Source: Campanula takesimana (taxonomy: Eukaryota; Streptophyta; Magnoliopsida; Asterales; Campanulaceae). From it: a DNA stretch of 64,000 bases. Location: contig JAOWBW010001446.1 in the NCBI GenBank assembly GCA_026119855.1, positions 236,638 to 300,637 of the forward strand. Direction: 5' to 3'. A model generated the notes under the pieces. It ran no database searches. It saw nothing but the letters and a program-made list of their open reading frames with translations, and was not told the DNA's origin. The position numbers were made by a program, and so were the translations under genes. Below, piece by piece: positions 33,926 through 46,191 of this stretch (position 1 is the stretch's first letter; every line of letters begins with the position of its first letter).

Positions 33926-34929
33926 TGTAGGTACCCCGGCCCGGGCCCCTCACGGGAAAAGGATGATTTTTTGAAGGAGTCGCCACCCACGTTTTAGAGG
34001 AACGCGAGAAAACCTTTTAAGTTGGAGATGTATTTGATTTGTGAAAACAGAGATTCCTTTTGAGAGTTCGGGGGTTAGGTTACGAGATGGGAAGTACTTA
34101 AACACCCATCTCGCCCGACTAACGTCGGTCTTGATTGTTCAAAGTTTACATTATAAAAATTGTGTTCTTCCTATTAATATCAAATTTAGAGGGGTTTTAA
34201 AAGAGGTTGAAATGTAGGGAGATGACCCCTAGACCAACTTCAATGAAGATGAAGTGATCGTTCGGAGTTATGTCCCAAATTTGGTTTGGGTTTGATTGCA
34301 CTTTTGATCAAAAGAAAAGATAAGAAAAAGATGAATTAGAAGAAAGTGAAGAAGGCAAGAAATACCTATGTTTGGAATACAAGTTCTTGACACTCCTTGA
34401 GAATGATCCTTATTGGAAGGATTGTTGGATGTTAAAAGTTGGTGATCAAAAGTTCATGCAAGTTTTGTAATGAGAAATTGGTGATTTTTAGGTGTGAAAA
34501 TGGTGATCAAAGTCCATCCCCTCCAATGGTAGATTGGAGGGGTTTTTATAGTTGTAAAGGGTTGTTTTTTGATGCCAAAACTGAGATGCCAAGAACCATT
34601 TCCCGGGCAAAATCTTGTAAGATGGGCTAGGGAGAGATTCAAGGCCAGAAATCTGTAACTGACACGCCCAGAGGCGCGCGCTTCCCACCTTGGCGGCGGA
34701 AGGCGCGCGCTTCTGGCTTCAAAGGCCGGAGGCGCGCGACTCAGAAAAGGCATTTTTGACAGAAAGGACTAGAAAGTTAGCACTGTTATTCAATTTAGTC
34801 CCTAAACTTAACGGAATCAGTCAGGAACTTAAATGAAGTAACAGAAACTAACGGAAAACATATAAAATAGAGAGAAACACAAGATCAAATGTGCAATCGG
34901 GGTGAGCGGTCCAAGGCGGGGTGTCTACA
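33926..34929 (-). repeat. 5' LTR of T1
   Basis: 1004 bp, same length and ends as 26665-27668. GC boxes at 34672, 34701 and 34730, 29 bp apart. Visible differences from the other LTR are scattered substitutions (for example CACGCG versus GCGCGC in the first box). Confidence 0.93.
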
Positions 34930-35499
34930 GAGCAGCAGTAGCAATCTTAACAATTTTCTTTGCCTTTTTCTTTTTCGGAGTACTAGCAGCAGGAACAGCT
35001 ACTGTACTGATAGAGGCCTTCTTAGTGATCCTTTTCCAGTCAGTGAGCTTGAAGGATTTAAGCTTGTCAAAGTCAAGGCTTGGAGGCACAGAAGAAGCTC
35101 TAACGATCTATGAGTTGTGCCTCAAAATGGTGCTTATCAACATGTAATGACATCCCTTTCCAGGGTGAGCCTTGTTCTTTCTTCTATCCTTTTTCCATTT
35201 TACAGCAGCAATAGCAATGACCCTAAATAGGTAGGCACACCAGTTGAATTCTTCTTGTAACATAATGGCGGCCATTACCTCAAACTGCACATCAGTCACA
35301 TGGCTGTGAGAGCCAAATCTACAGACCAAACATCGATCAACAATCTCAGCAAGAGCATAGAATCTCCTTCTATAATGAGCCTTCAAATGTTATCCCCACT
35401 TTTCTTAGGACCGTCTCTCTTCATAAGGTTCCATGCCTTGTCCAAGGTCACATCGTCAGTAATACCAGTTACTCCTTCTTTTCCAAGGAGTGGGAAAAC
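34930..35499 (-). pseudogene. Extra ORF of element X, upstream part
   Basis: Minus-strand coding continuing that of 22868-26664. From the right: FPLLGKEGVTGITDDVTLDK, then a Cys/Phe/Trp-rich part (35108-35386; VMAAIMLQEEFNWCAYLFRV), then a Lys-rich stretch (PKKKKAKKIVK near 34965). Removing T1 and one GAGCA copy brings the reading back into the same phase at 26664, confirming insertion into an open frame. At the right, copia element C1 cuts the frame at 35500, so its beginning is lost. Confidence 0.55.
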
Positions 35500-36978
35500 T
35501 GTTGGGTTTCGGAGTAACATGCGCAGCGGAAAATAGCATTTAAAATTTTAATAGAAACCCAAATCCATAGATCCGTTCATATGATTATATCAAATACATA
35601 CAATATGAATACTAGAATACTAACCCTTGATGCCTTTGAATTTCAACCTTTGATCTTGGTGGAGATTTAGAAACTTGATCACGAACACAAAGCTTGAACA
35701 CGAACTTTGAAGATGATGAGTTTCACCCTCTAGCGGTATCCACACCACGAACGAATATCAAGGAGCTTCTTGATCTTGGTTGCTAGACCTAAATTGAGGA
35801 ACACGTTTTCTCAATTGTATTTTGACTATATGGAATATAATTGTGTTTAATCTTGTTCTTCAATCTAGGGATTTCTTAGAACAAGAAATAACTCTCAAAA
35901 ACTCTTTGGAGGCTTGCAAAAACACATGGAATGATTAGGGACGAATTAGGGCTGTTTATATACAAGTTAGACCTATTCCAAATAGGTAACTTATGTCTAA
36001 ACCCGTAAGAAAACGGATTAAGGAAGTTTTCTCCCGAAACCGACTGGTCCGGCCGGGTATGGAAAGTGGTCCGACCGGACCATGCCAAGTCCGCCCGGGT
36101 CCTTCCACTGGTCCGCCCGGACCTCCTTTGTTTCCATTTTTCTTTTTCTAATTCTTTAAATCCCTCAATGGCCCTTCGATCCAATATTCCAATATAGTCC
36201 CTTTTTTGGATTCGTTCTATTGTGTGTGACCCTCTAGGATTATACTAAGTTGGAAATGGGTTCAAACATGAAACCATAAGATATGATTAGGTTCTAGTAA
36301 ACCGTCATACCTACCCAAATAGTATAACTAGATACAAGTTCGCATTCCTTTAGAATATGTCACAATCCTTTTGTCCACGATGTCATTGAACACAAGTCAT
36401 GGTCAACGAGTCAACTTGTATTTGTTCAATACTTTCTCAATTCCGAATATGTTGATAATCCAAACGACATTGATCCAATCAATTCATTTGAGTCCGGCCG
36501 AACATTTTCATCAACATCATTCCTACGAGAGGCCCAAGCTTGACATCTCTCCGTAGCGGGACAAATCCATTTAGCTTATTATTCTTCCCTACATGAATCC
36601 GAGTATGCCAATCATACCCTTTATAACTACCCGGTTAAAGGTAGCGTTTGAATATGTCAAACATAATGTTCATCAACTGGAAGACCATAATAACTTCATG
36701 TCTAAGGATTTAAATGACACAACTAATATGAGATGTATGTATGACATTGACCATGACATAAATCTCATAGAGTGGGTCATGTCCAGTACTAAACAAGTAT
36801 AACATGATCATCCCATGATCATTTAGACTTTATACTAATACCAAACAAGTAATAGGGACGGGGATTATTATAAGTAAACATGAACAACAATAATAATCAA
36901 AGCATCTCTTTATTAATATGAAATAAGTGATAACAATTACAACGTTTATTAAACGTGCCTAGGGCACCAACACCAACA
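35500..36978 (-). repeat. 3' LTR of C1
   Basis: 1479 bp, TGTTGGGTTTCG to CACCAACA, homologous to solo LTR S1. The minus-strand TATA box (TATATAAAC) lies at 35954-35962. GC boxes start at 36045, 36067, 36087 and 36109. A copia-type purine tract (minus strand GGGCAAGTGGGAGAT) abuts it at 36979-36993. Confidence 0.95.
36045..36122 (-). promoter_or_regulatory. GC-box array (C1 3' LTR)
   Basis: TGGTCCGGCCGGGT, TGGTCCGACCGGAC, AAGTCCGCCCGGGT and TGGTCCGCCCGGAC, spacing 22-20-22 bp. The nearest box is about 83 bp upstream of the TATA box. The sequence differs completely from the boxes of S1 although the LTR flanks are homologous. The C1 5' LTR has the same array at 43043, 43065, 43085 and 43107. 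Confidence 0.7.
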
Positions 36979-36992
36979 ATCTCCCACTTGCC

Positions 36993-39900
36993 CTAGGCCC
37001 AATCTCCCATGTATCTTATACCCATGGACCTAACATGACCATCATGTTTAGCTTGTGAAAGTCCCTTTGTTAGCGGGTCCACGACATTGTCATCAGTAGG
37101 TACTCTGCATATATTCACGTCTCCCCTATCAACGATCTCTCGAATGATATAAAAATGTCTAAGTATGTGTTTGGATTTCTGATGTGCTCTTGGTTCCTTT
37201 GCTTGAGCAATAGCACCATTATTATCACAATAAAGGTCTATTGGATTAGCAATACTAGGAACCACTTCAAGTTCAGTAATGAACTTTTTAATCCAAACAG
37301 CTTCCTTTGCAGCATCTGATGCAGCAATATACTCAGCTTCCGTTGTAGAATCAGCAGTTGTACTTTGCTTGGAACTCTTCCAGCTTACAGCTTTACCATT
37401 TAACATAAACACAAAACCCGATTGCGATCGACTGTCGTCTTAGTCGGTTTGGAAGCTTGCATCCGTGTAAGCATTTACAACGAGATCATCTTCCATTCCT
37501 CCATAAACCAAAAACGAATCTTTAGTCCTTCTCAAGTACTTAAGAATCTCTTTTACAGCCATCCAGTGATTTTTACCGGGGTCGGATTGATATCTACTTG
37601 TCATGCTCAAAGCATAAGATACATCCGGCCTAGTACATATCATGGCATACATGATGGACCCAATTACCGAAGCATATGGAACATCATTCATTTTCTCACG
37701 CTCATCTTTTGTCTTAGGACATTGAGTCTTGCTTAGAGAAACTCCATGTAATACTGGCAAGGTTCCTCTCTTAGAATTTTCCATGCGGAATCTTCTAATG
37801 ACCTTGTCAATGTATGTACTTTGGCTTAAACCAATTAGCTTCCTTGATCTATCTCTGTAGATCTTAATTCCACGTATCTATGCGGCTTCACCCATATATT
37901 TCATTGCGAAGCACTTTCCTAACCAAGTCTTTACCGACTGAAGTGTAGGAATGTCGTTTCCAATGAGTAATATGTCATCCACATATAAAATAAGGAATAG
38001 CACTATGCTCCCACTAATCTTCTTGTACACACAAGGTTCATCTTCATTCTTGATGAATCCAAACTCTTTGACCGATTCATCAAAATGGAGATTCCAACTC
38101 CTAGAAGCTTGCTTCAATCCATAGATGGATCTTTGCAATTTGCATACCTTAGAATCGTGTTCAAAACCTTCTGGTTGTGTCATATACACATCCTCTTGTA
38201 GCTTTCCATTTAGGAAAGCGGTTTTGACATCCATTTGCCATATTTCATAGTCATGATGTGCGGCAATGGCAAGCAAAATTCTTATAGACTTGATCATTGC
38301 TACGGGTGAAAAGGTTTCATCATAGTCAATACCATGAACTTGCCTATAACCTTTCGCTACAAGTTTAGCTTTGTAAGTATGCACCTTCCCATCCATGTCA
38401 GTCTTCTTCTTGAAGACCCATTTGCATCCTATGGTTTTTACACCTTCGGGCGCATCAATCAAGTTCCAAACTTGATTATCTTTCATGGATTGCAATTCAG
38501 ATTCCATGGCTCCAAGCCATTTCTTTGAATCAGGAGAAGACATCGCCTTTTGGTAGGTGGTTGGTTCATCATTATCAATGATCTCCACCTCATTACTATC
38601 CGTTACGAGAAAACCATATCTCTCGGGCTCGGATCGTAACCTACCAGATCTTCGAGTTACTTGTGTATTTTGAAAAGGTTCCACAATTCCTTGTGGTTCT
38701 TGTTCTTGTTCCACTATTGGTTCAATGTTATTTTCTGGTCTCGAATTTCTTCAAGATTTATTTTACTTCCACTGATTTCTTTGGAGAGAAACTCTTTCTC
38801 TAAAAAGATACCAGTCCTGGCAACAAACACCTTGTTGTCCTCTCGGTTGTAAAAATAATATCCTCTAGTTTCCTTAGGATATCCCATGAAAAAACATTTA
38901 TCGGATTTGTGTTCAAGCTTGTCGGAGATAAGTCTTTTGACAAATACTTCGCAACCCCAAATCTTTAAAAAAGACAAAGTAGGTTTCTTTCCATTCCACA
39001 TTTCATATGGAGTCTTTTGAACCGATTTAGTTGGAACGATTTAGTGTGAAAGCGGCGGTTTCTAGAGCATAACCCCAAAAGGATAAAAGAAGTTCAAATT
39101 GACTCATCATTGATCGAACCATGTCTAACAAAGTCTGATTCCTCCTCTCAGACACACCATTCCATTGTGGTGTTCCGGGTGGAGTCAATTGTGAAATTAT
39201 TCCACAATTCTTTAGATGATCATCAAATTCATGACTCAAGTATTCTCCACCTCGATCTGATCGAAGTGATTTAATACTTTTGCCAAGTTGTTTTTCTACT
39301 TCATTTTGAAATATTCTAAATATTTCAAATGCTTCACTTTTATGTTTCATTAGGTAAACATACCCAAATCTACTATAATCATCGGTGAATGTTATGAAGT
39401 ATCGAAATCCTCCCCTAGCATTGCTACTTAATGGTCCGCATACATCGGAATGTATCAACCCCAATAAGTCACTTGCCCTTTCACCTAGCTTGGTAAAAAG
39501 TGTCTTAGTCATTTTTCCAAGAAAACACGACTCACAAGTATCAAATGAATCATGGTCATATGAACCTAAAAGTCCGTCCCCATGGAGTTTTGAGATACGC
39601 TTCTCATTAATATGACCAAGACGGCAATGCCACAAATAAGTATGATTTACATCATTAGGTTTAGATTTCTTATTTATATGATAGACATTTTCATCATTGT
39701 TGACATCCAAGACATAAAGGCCATTAAATGAATTTTCAATACCATAAAGCACATCATTTAAATAAATAGAATTTTTTTTATTTTCAATAAGAAACTTAAA
39801 ACCTTCATTATCCAAACAAGAAATTGAAATAATATTTCTACTTAAATCCGGTACATAATATCAATTGTTCAAAACAAGTATTAAACCGGAAGGTAAAGTG

Positions 39901-40940
39901 ACTTCATAAGTTCCTACGGCTAATGCAGCAACTCTTGCTCTATTTCCCACTCGTAGGTCCACTTCACCCTTTTTAAGCCGTCTCCTATTCTTTAGTCCCT
40001 GCACATTTAAACAAATATGAGAACCACATCCGGTATCCAATACCCAAGAATCAGTGGTAGAAAGGAGAATATCTATCATATAGATACCTAAAGTCGACGC
40101 AGTCCCACTGCTCTTCTTCTTTTGCTCTTCCTTAAAAGCCTTGCAATTACGTTTTCAATGACCAATTTCTTGACAATGGAAACAGATTGCATCCCTTTGT
40201 GAATCGGGTTTTGCCTCAGAAGCTTTGGCAACCTTTGCCTTGCTTATCTTGGGTTTGACAACTTTCTTACCCTTTCCTTTGGCACTAGCCTTCTTCCCAT
40301 CATGAACCAAGAGCACAGGAGAACCCTTCTCCACAATCTTCATCTCTACAGTTTTAAGCATACCATGCAATTCGGAGAGATTCTTATCCATTCCATGCAT
40401 GTTATAATTCATCACAAACTAATTATAACTTTTAGGCAATGAATTAAGAATGAGATTCGTGGCTAGATCCAATGGGATTGGATAGCCAAGTTTCTTAAGA
40501 TTCTCTACATAACCTTTCATTTTAAGCATGTGAGGAATCACTTGTTGCCCTTCACTCATTTTGCAAGAAGTGAAGGCAATAATGGTCTTGTACCTCTCTT
40601 GGCTAGCTTGCTCTTGAAACATGGCTCTTAACTCCACGCCTATCTGATAGGCTTCCAAATGTTCCAAACTTTGTTGGAGTTTTGAGCACATAGTAGCAAG
40701 CATGAGACAACTTACATCTCTGGAATCATTACGATGTTTCTTGTAACTGTCTCTTTCTGCCCTAGGGGCAGTGGCTTCTGGTTCATCGGGAAGAGGCCCA
40801 TCGAGAATGTACAACTTATCTTCTTGCCTTAGAACTATTCTAAGGCTACGGATCCAATCCATAAAGTTAGTACCATTTTCTTGAAGCTTATCCTTCTCAA
40901 GGATCGATCGTAACGAAATTGATTGAGTGTTGGTAGTCAT
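36993..40940 (-). pseudogene. Ty1/copia gag-pol of C1
   Basis: Order protease-integrase-RT-RNase H, as in copia. Reading leftward: gag (40940-40419; NGTNFMDWIRSLRIVLRQED), zinc knuckle start CFHCQEIGH (near 40160), protease WVLDTGCGSHI (near 40010-40050), integrase finger HCRLGHINEKRI and CESCFLGK, integrase core with SDVCGPLS, FTDDYSRFGYV and RSDRGGEYLS (39027-39815), RT (37878-38714; WVFKKKTDMDGKV, YVDD at 37974-37985) and RNase H (36993-37412; TTEAEYIAAS, LYCDNNGAIA). Most of it stays in one frame, interrupted by stops at 40417 and near 40157 (a Trp-to-TGA change in the zinc knuckle), near 39860 and 37435, plus a pair of compensating frameshifts around 39001-39027 and 38714. It is one of the least decayed genes here but not functional. 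Lineage within copia not fixed; Angela/Bianca/Tork types are candidates. Confidence 0.92.
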
Positions 40941-42056
40941 TATCTACAATTATGCAAAATTATTCAAATTTAATAAGTACCAGTTTCATTAAATAAATTA
41001 ACAATGTATTTTTCTAAAAAATACTCCCACTAAATTATATAACCTTCTTATACATTCAATGTATAATATAATTTAAATGGGCTAAGATCCAAATTTAATT
41101 TAACTTTGAGTCCACGGAGGAGGACCGCTCAAAACTAAATTAATTAGGTAGATAATCATGTCAATCATATCCCATATGACTCTTAGATTATTTTCTGAGA
41201 TCCTTTAAGAAATCCAATTTCAAAAAGCATGTTAAATCTCATCTTTGCCTAGGCCCAAAACTGTTTTGACGCCTAATTAAGTCCAACCATTTTAAACGTA
41301 TAGGAACCATTCAATTTAATGCACCTCGCGGAGGCGAACCCACATTAAATTAATGAACCTCAGCTTGCTCATATATGCATAAAATTAACGCACCTCGCGG
41401 AGGCGAGCCCACATGAATTTCACCTATGTACTTACAAGTGTTTTAATCATGGCATGTCAAAAAGGATTTAAAACTTTTATGAAGGTTCAATACATATAGC
41501 ATACAACACATTTATGAGCACATAATATAAACATATTATGCATCAAGTTTAGTTACTAAATTAATAATCATTAATTTAAGCATAATATTTATGTGTCATT
41601 AGTTTCTCTATAATTATGAGGATGAAACTATTTTAACTTTGGTTATTATCTCCAAATCAAGACAACAAGAAGTGCGGCTGAAACTAAGCCATAAGACATC
41701 CACAATTCCGCACTAATTCAAGAAACCAAGAAAGTAGTCCATGTGGCCGAAACTAAGCAATAGATGGTCTCGATGAACGTAGGCCAATTGCATCCACAAT
41801 TCCACATGGATCTCCAATCTTTGAATCAAGAACTTTGTTTCTCAATTATAGCAATTATGAACTCTTCATAATTCTAACTTCGTTTTATCTTTGAAACTTT
41901 GAATGCGATCAAGTTTGGGAAACACAATCTCGATGAACGTAGATTAGCCATCCAAACTCTGATCCAATCTCAGAATCATAAGATCAAAACAAATAGAAAA
42001 TTCAAACCCCAAGATCCTCACCCAAACCAACTGCCCAAAACCCGCTCCAGACCAGC

Positions 42057-42194
42057 AGGTTCGGCCGGGTCTTGTCACTGGTCCGGTCGGACCCCTTCGA
42101 AAAATTCAGATTCTGAATCTGACCAAAACCAAAAGACAGAACCCCGACCCAGACCAGATGGTCCGGCCGGGTCCTTCCTTTGGTCCGGTCGGAC
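42057..42194 (-). promoter_or_regulatory. GC-box array in the C1 leader
   Basis: Boxes AGGTTCGGCCGGGT, TGGTCCGGTCGGAC, TGGTCCGGCCGGGT and TGGTCCGGTCGGAC start at 42057, 42079, 42159 and 42181, spacing 22-80-22. They lie between PBS and gag and share the sequence type of the C1 LTR boxes. Confidence 0.7.
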
Positions 42195-42484
42195 CTTCGC
42201 CAGAAAACCAAAAAAAATTTAAAGTTCAATTTGTTTCAAAATTGTTTTTCCCCGATTATCAAAACTTTGATCCAATCAGAAATTGATAACCCAAATAATT
42301 TTAAATCCAACATAATTTTTATTGCGATTGAATAGTGCGATTAAAGTTTATTAAAGAATAAACCACATAAAATCAAATAACACATAAACATCATAATCCA
42401 ATATTCATATCATGCTAGGCACATAAACAAGCAATTTATATACGCACAACATGATCTAGTATTGAAGTAATCAACACGAACGGG

Positions 42485-42496
42485 GCTCTGATACCA
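42485..42496 (-). other. Primer binding site of C1
   Basis: The reverse complement is TGGTATCAGAGC, complementary to the 3' end of initiator tRNA-Met, one base from the LTR. Confidence 0.95.
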
Positions 42497-42497
42497 C

Positions 42498-43746
42498 TGT
42501 TGGGTTTCGGAGTAACATGCGCAGCGGAAAATAGCATTTAAAATTTTAATAGAAACCCAAAGCCATAGATCCGTTCATATGATTATATCAAATACATACA
42601 ATATGAATACTAGAATACTAACCCTTGATGCCTTTGAATTTCAACCTTTGATCTTGGTGGAGATTTAGAAACTTGATCACGAACACAAAGCTTAAACACG
42701 AACTTTGAAGATGATGAGTTTCACCCTCTAGCGGTATCCACACCACGAACGAATATCAAGGAACTTCTTGATCTTGGTTGCTAGACCAAAATTGAGGAAC
42801 ACGTTTTCTCAATTGTATTTTGACTATATGGAATATAATTGTGTTTAATCTTGTTCTTCAATCTAGGGATTTTTTAGAACAAGAAATAACTCTCAAAAAC
42901 TCTTTGGAGGCTTGAAAAAACACATGGACTGATTAGGGACGAATTAGGGCTGTTTATATACAAGTTAGACCTATTCCAAATAGGTAACTTATGTCTAAAC
43001 CCGCAAGAAAACGGATTAAGGAAGTTTTCTCCCGAAACCGACTGGTCCGGCCGGGTATGGCAAGTGGTCCGACCGGACCATGCCAGGTCCGCCCGGGTCC
43101 TTCCACTGGTCCGCCCGGACCTCCTCTATTTCCTGCTTTCTTCTTCTAATTCTTTAAATCCCTCAATGGTCCTTCGATCCAATATTCCAATATAGTCCCT
43201 TTTTTGGATTCGTTCTATTGTGTGTGACCCTCTAGGATTATACTAAGTTGGCAATGGGTTTAAACATGAAACCATAAGATATGATTAGGTTCTAGCAAAC
43301 CGTCATTCCTACTGAAATAGTATAACTAGATACAAGTTCGCATTCCTTTAGAATATGTCACAATCCTTTTGTCCGCGATGTCATTGAACACAAGTCATGG
43401 TCAACGAGTCAACTTGTATTTGTTCAATACTTTCTCGATTCCGAATATGTTGATAATCCAAACAACATTGATCCAATCAATTCATTTGAGTCCGGCCGAA
43501 CATTTTCATCAACATCATTCCTACGAGAGGCCCAAGCTTGACATCTCTCCGTAGAGGGACAAATCCATTTAGCTTATTATTCTTCCTTACATGAATCCGA
43601 GTATGCCAATCATACCCTTTATAACTACCCGGTTAAAGGTAGTGTTTGAATATGTCAAACATAATGTTCATCAAGTAGAAGACCATAATAACTTCATGTC
43701 TAAGGATTCAAATGACACAACTAAATGAGATGTATGTATGATATTG
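42498..43746 (-). repeat. 5' LTR of C1, truncated
   Basis: Matches the 3' LTR from TGTTGGGTTTCG to about GATATTG and then stops; the following base is element H. Length 1249 against 1479. The part lost is the start of U3 on the minus strand, which leaves the GC boxes and TATA region in place. Confidence 0.93.
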
Positions 43747-44345
43747 TAGACTCGGTCTCCAATTAGTAAATATCGAGAGGCTAGCCTTTGCAACACCATC
43801 TGAGACTTCTTATTGCTATTCTCGGGATAAGTGTCATTCTCAAGAAAATTCATGATATCTGAATACCACGGGTGGTTTGCCTGGACCTCGTTGATCTCGA
43901 TACTCATGCAGTATGCCGGATTATTCCTTCGAGAAATTTTAAAGGGCTTCACCATTTTTCCCTTGGGCATTTTGAACAGTGAAGCAATGGTGGCTATTGC
44001 ATCAGCGAAATGGTTCTTGTTCCTTGGCAGGTAGTTGAAGGTGATTTCTTGAAACTGTTCAACCAACTCCTCGAGATGTTGACCATACCATTGTAGAGTT
44101 GAGTCTTGAATCTTCCATTTTCCAGATGTCTGATTGATGATGAGTAAGGAATCACCAAATACCTCTAAGGTCGTGATATTCCTCTCGAGGGCTGCTTCGA
44201 GCCCTACTATGCATGCTTCGTACTCGGCGATGTTGTTGGTGGCCTCAAATTCGAGGTGGATAGCAATTGGAGTATAGATGTCTTTTGGATCGACAAGTAA
44301 CATCCCTATGCCTTATCCGTGCTTATTGGCCGCGCCATCGAAAAA
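43747..44345 (-). pseudogene. Second (archaeal-type) RNase H of element H
   Basis: NNIAEYEACIVGLEAALERN and VFGDSLLIINQTSGKWK are the conserved strands of the additional RNase H found in Tat/Ogre-type gypsy elements. A frameshift at an A run near 44340 separates it from the first RNase H. It continues leftward with a linker (YLLIGDRVYN) that would lead to integrase, but C1 sequence begins at 43746. Strong evidence for the Tat lineage. Confidence 0.85.
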
Positions 44346-46131
44346 AAAGTTGCCACTTATTTTCCTCTGTTGTAGCGCAAATTAAATGCTCATCGGGGAA
44401 CTGTACATCTTCCCCCTTCACTTCCTCACACGGAAATTCAGCAAGCTGATCACTGAACACTTTCCCCCTGATGGATTTGAGTGTGACGTAAGTGATATCG
44501 TAGCCGGCGAGCATGAAGTACCATTTGGCTATTCTTGTTGACATGAAGGGCTTCTCAAAGATGTAGCGGAGCGGGTCCACTTTTGCTACCAACTTGATTG
44601 GGAAGGCCTCCATGTAATGCTTGAGCTTTTGAGTAACCCAAACCAATGCCGCACAAGACTTCTCTAAGACAGAGTAGTTCTTCTCAGCTCCCTGAAACCG
44701 GCGGCTAACAAAGTAGATAACATTCTCTTTTGTGGAGTCTCGTTGTTCTTGTGCTAACATAGCCCCTAGGGCTTCATCATTGACAGTGAAATAAAGTAAG
44801 AGGGGCTATTCCTTGTACGGTGGAACCAAAACTGGAGGGCATGTCAAGTAATGCTTCACTTGGTCGAAGGCTTCTTGGCAAGCATCGGTCCATTCTAGAG
44901 CCACATTCTTCTTGAGTAGCTTGAAGATCGGCTCACACATAGAAGTGAGTTGGTGCACAAACCGACTGATGTATTGAAGTCTGCCTATGAAACCCTTGAT
45001 TTCTTTCTGCGTCTTTGGAGGAGGCATGTCAATGATTGCCTTGATCTTGGAGGGATCGGCTTCAATTCCCCTCTCAGTGACCATGTAACCGAGAACTTTT
45101 CCTCTGATGACCCCAAAAGTGCACTTTACGGGATTGAGTCTCATGTTGTGTTGTCGGAGTTGTTCAAAGAACTTGCGAAGATCGATCAAATGTTGACCAT
45201 TGGTTCCCTTTGAATGGATGATCATGTCGTCTACATAGACCTCAATCTCTTTATGAATCATGTCATGGAATAGATCCGTAACAGCCCTTTGGTAGGTAGC
45301 CCCAGCGTTCCTTAACCCGAACGGCATGACTGTGTAGCAGAAAGTGCCCTACGGTGTTGTGAAAGCTGTCTTGTGTTGGTCCTCTTTGGACATGAGAATC
45401 TGATTGTAACCGGCAAAATCGTCCACAAATGAGCGGACTTCATAGTTGGCAGTCGGATCGACGAGCATGTCGATGTTTGGTAGTGGAAAATCATCTTTCG
45501 AGGAAGCTTTGTTCAAATCCCGGAAGTCCACACAAACTCGAACCTTGCCGTTTGCCTTTCTGACTGTCACAATGTTGGCTAGCCAAGTCGGATACTCAAT
45601 GACTTTGATGAAACCCACACTGAGGAGCTTCTCAATCTCTTCTTTGACTTGTAGGGACCATTCTAGTTTGATCTTTATGAGCTTCTGTTTTACTGGCTTG
45701 GCGTCCTCTCTGATCGGAATTCTGTGCTCTATGACCTTTCTGTCCAAACTCGGCATGTCTTTGTACGACCATGCGAATACATCCACAAATTCTTTGAGCA
45801 GTGTAGTCAATCTGTCTCTGTCTTCTCCCTTGAAGAAGCTGCCTATCTTCGTTTCTTTCGGCTCTTCGTCGGTACCCAGATTAACAACATGCAATTCCAC
45901 ATCAGCCCCTGGACCATTTTCACCACGACAACGAACCTGTTGAGCTATTTCATTTAGGTATGTTATGTTTTCGTGGTCTAATTCATCATAATTTGAATCC
46001 TTATTAACTTGTTCATTAAGTTCGTTATTAGTTAATTCATCATTTATGATGTTTGCAATCTCGGGGTACTCAGAAATATCAAATTTTTCATTAGCAAAGA
46101 AAGGAAACACACGCTCGGCTATGGCCTCCAT
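44323..46131 (-). pseudogene. Reverse transcriptase and RNase H of element H
   Basis: One frame throughout. RT motifs: YPTWLANIVTVRKANGKVRV (near 45550), VCVDFRDLNKA, a degenerate FVDDFAGYNQI, MPFGLRNAGATYQR (45327), YVDD at 45226-45237, and LGYMVTERGIEADPSKI. The first RNase H follows (44323-44760; YFVSRRFQGAEKNYSVLEK), without a clear intact catalytic core. Stops near 45348 (just before the MPFG motif) and 44806 break it. The N-terminal part 45800-46131 is an acidic Asn/Glu-rich linker. Confidence 0.9.
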
Positions 46132-46191
46132 ATCCTCTTGGGTGAGGGTATTAGAAACACTCTAGGACTCGAAAGCAAGTGTGAGCCACTC

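Larger units (their letters stand above)
26665..34929 (-). mobile_element. Nested gag-only LTR element T1 (Tat-type)
   Basis: Two 1004-bp LTRs with a perfect 5-bp target duplication GAGCA (26660-26664 and 34930-34934). PBS next to the right LTR and gag on the minus strand give minus orientation. The 6.26-kb interior holds gag, a relic of the gag-protease linker, and no protease, RT, RNase H or integrase. It is a close relative of element H: same LTR ends, same PBS, homologous gag. T1 therefore looks like a non-autonomous partner that would depend on H-like elements for enzymes. Confidence 0.92.
35500..43746 (-). mobile_element. Ty1/copia element C1, 5' LTR truncated
   Basis: 3' LTR 35500-36978, coding 36993-40940, leader 40941-42484, PBS 42485-42496, 5' LTR from 42498. 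The 5' LTR breaks off at 43746 in the middle of its sequence and joins element H directly; about 230 bp of LTR, the second target duplication and the rest of the X element beyond it are missing. The surviving left flank is AAAAC. A deletion or ectopic recombination after insertion is the simplest explanation. Confidence 0.9.
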
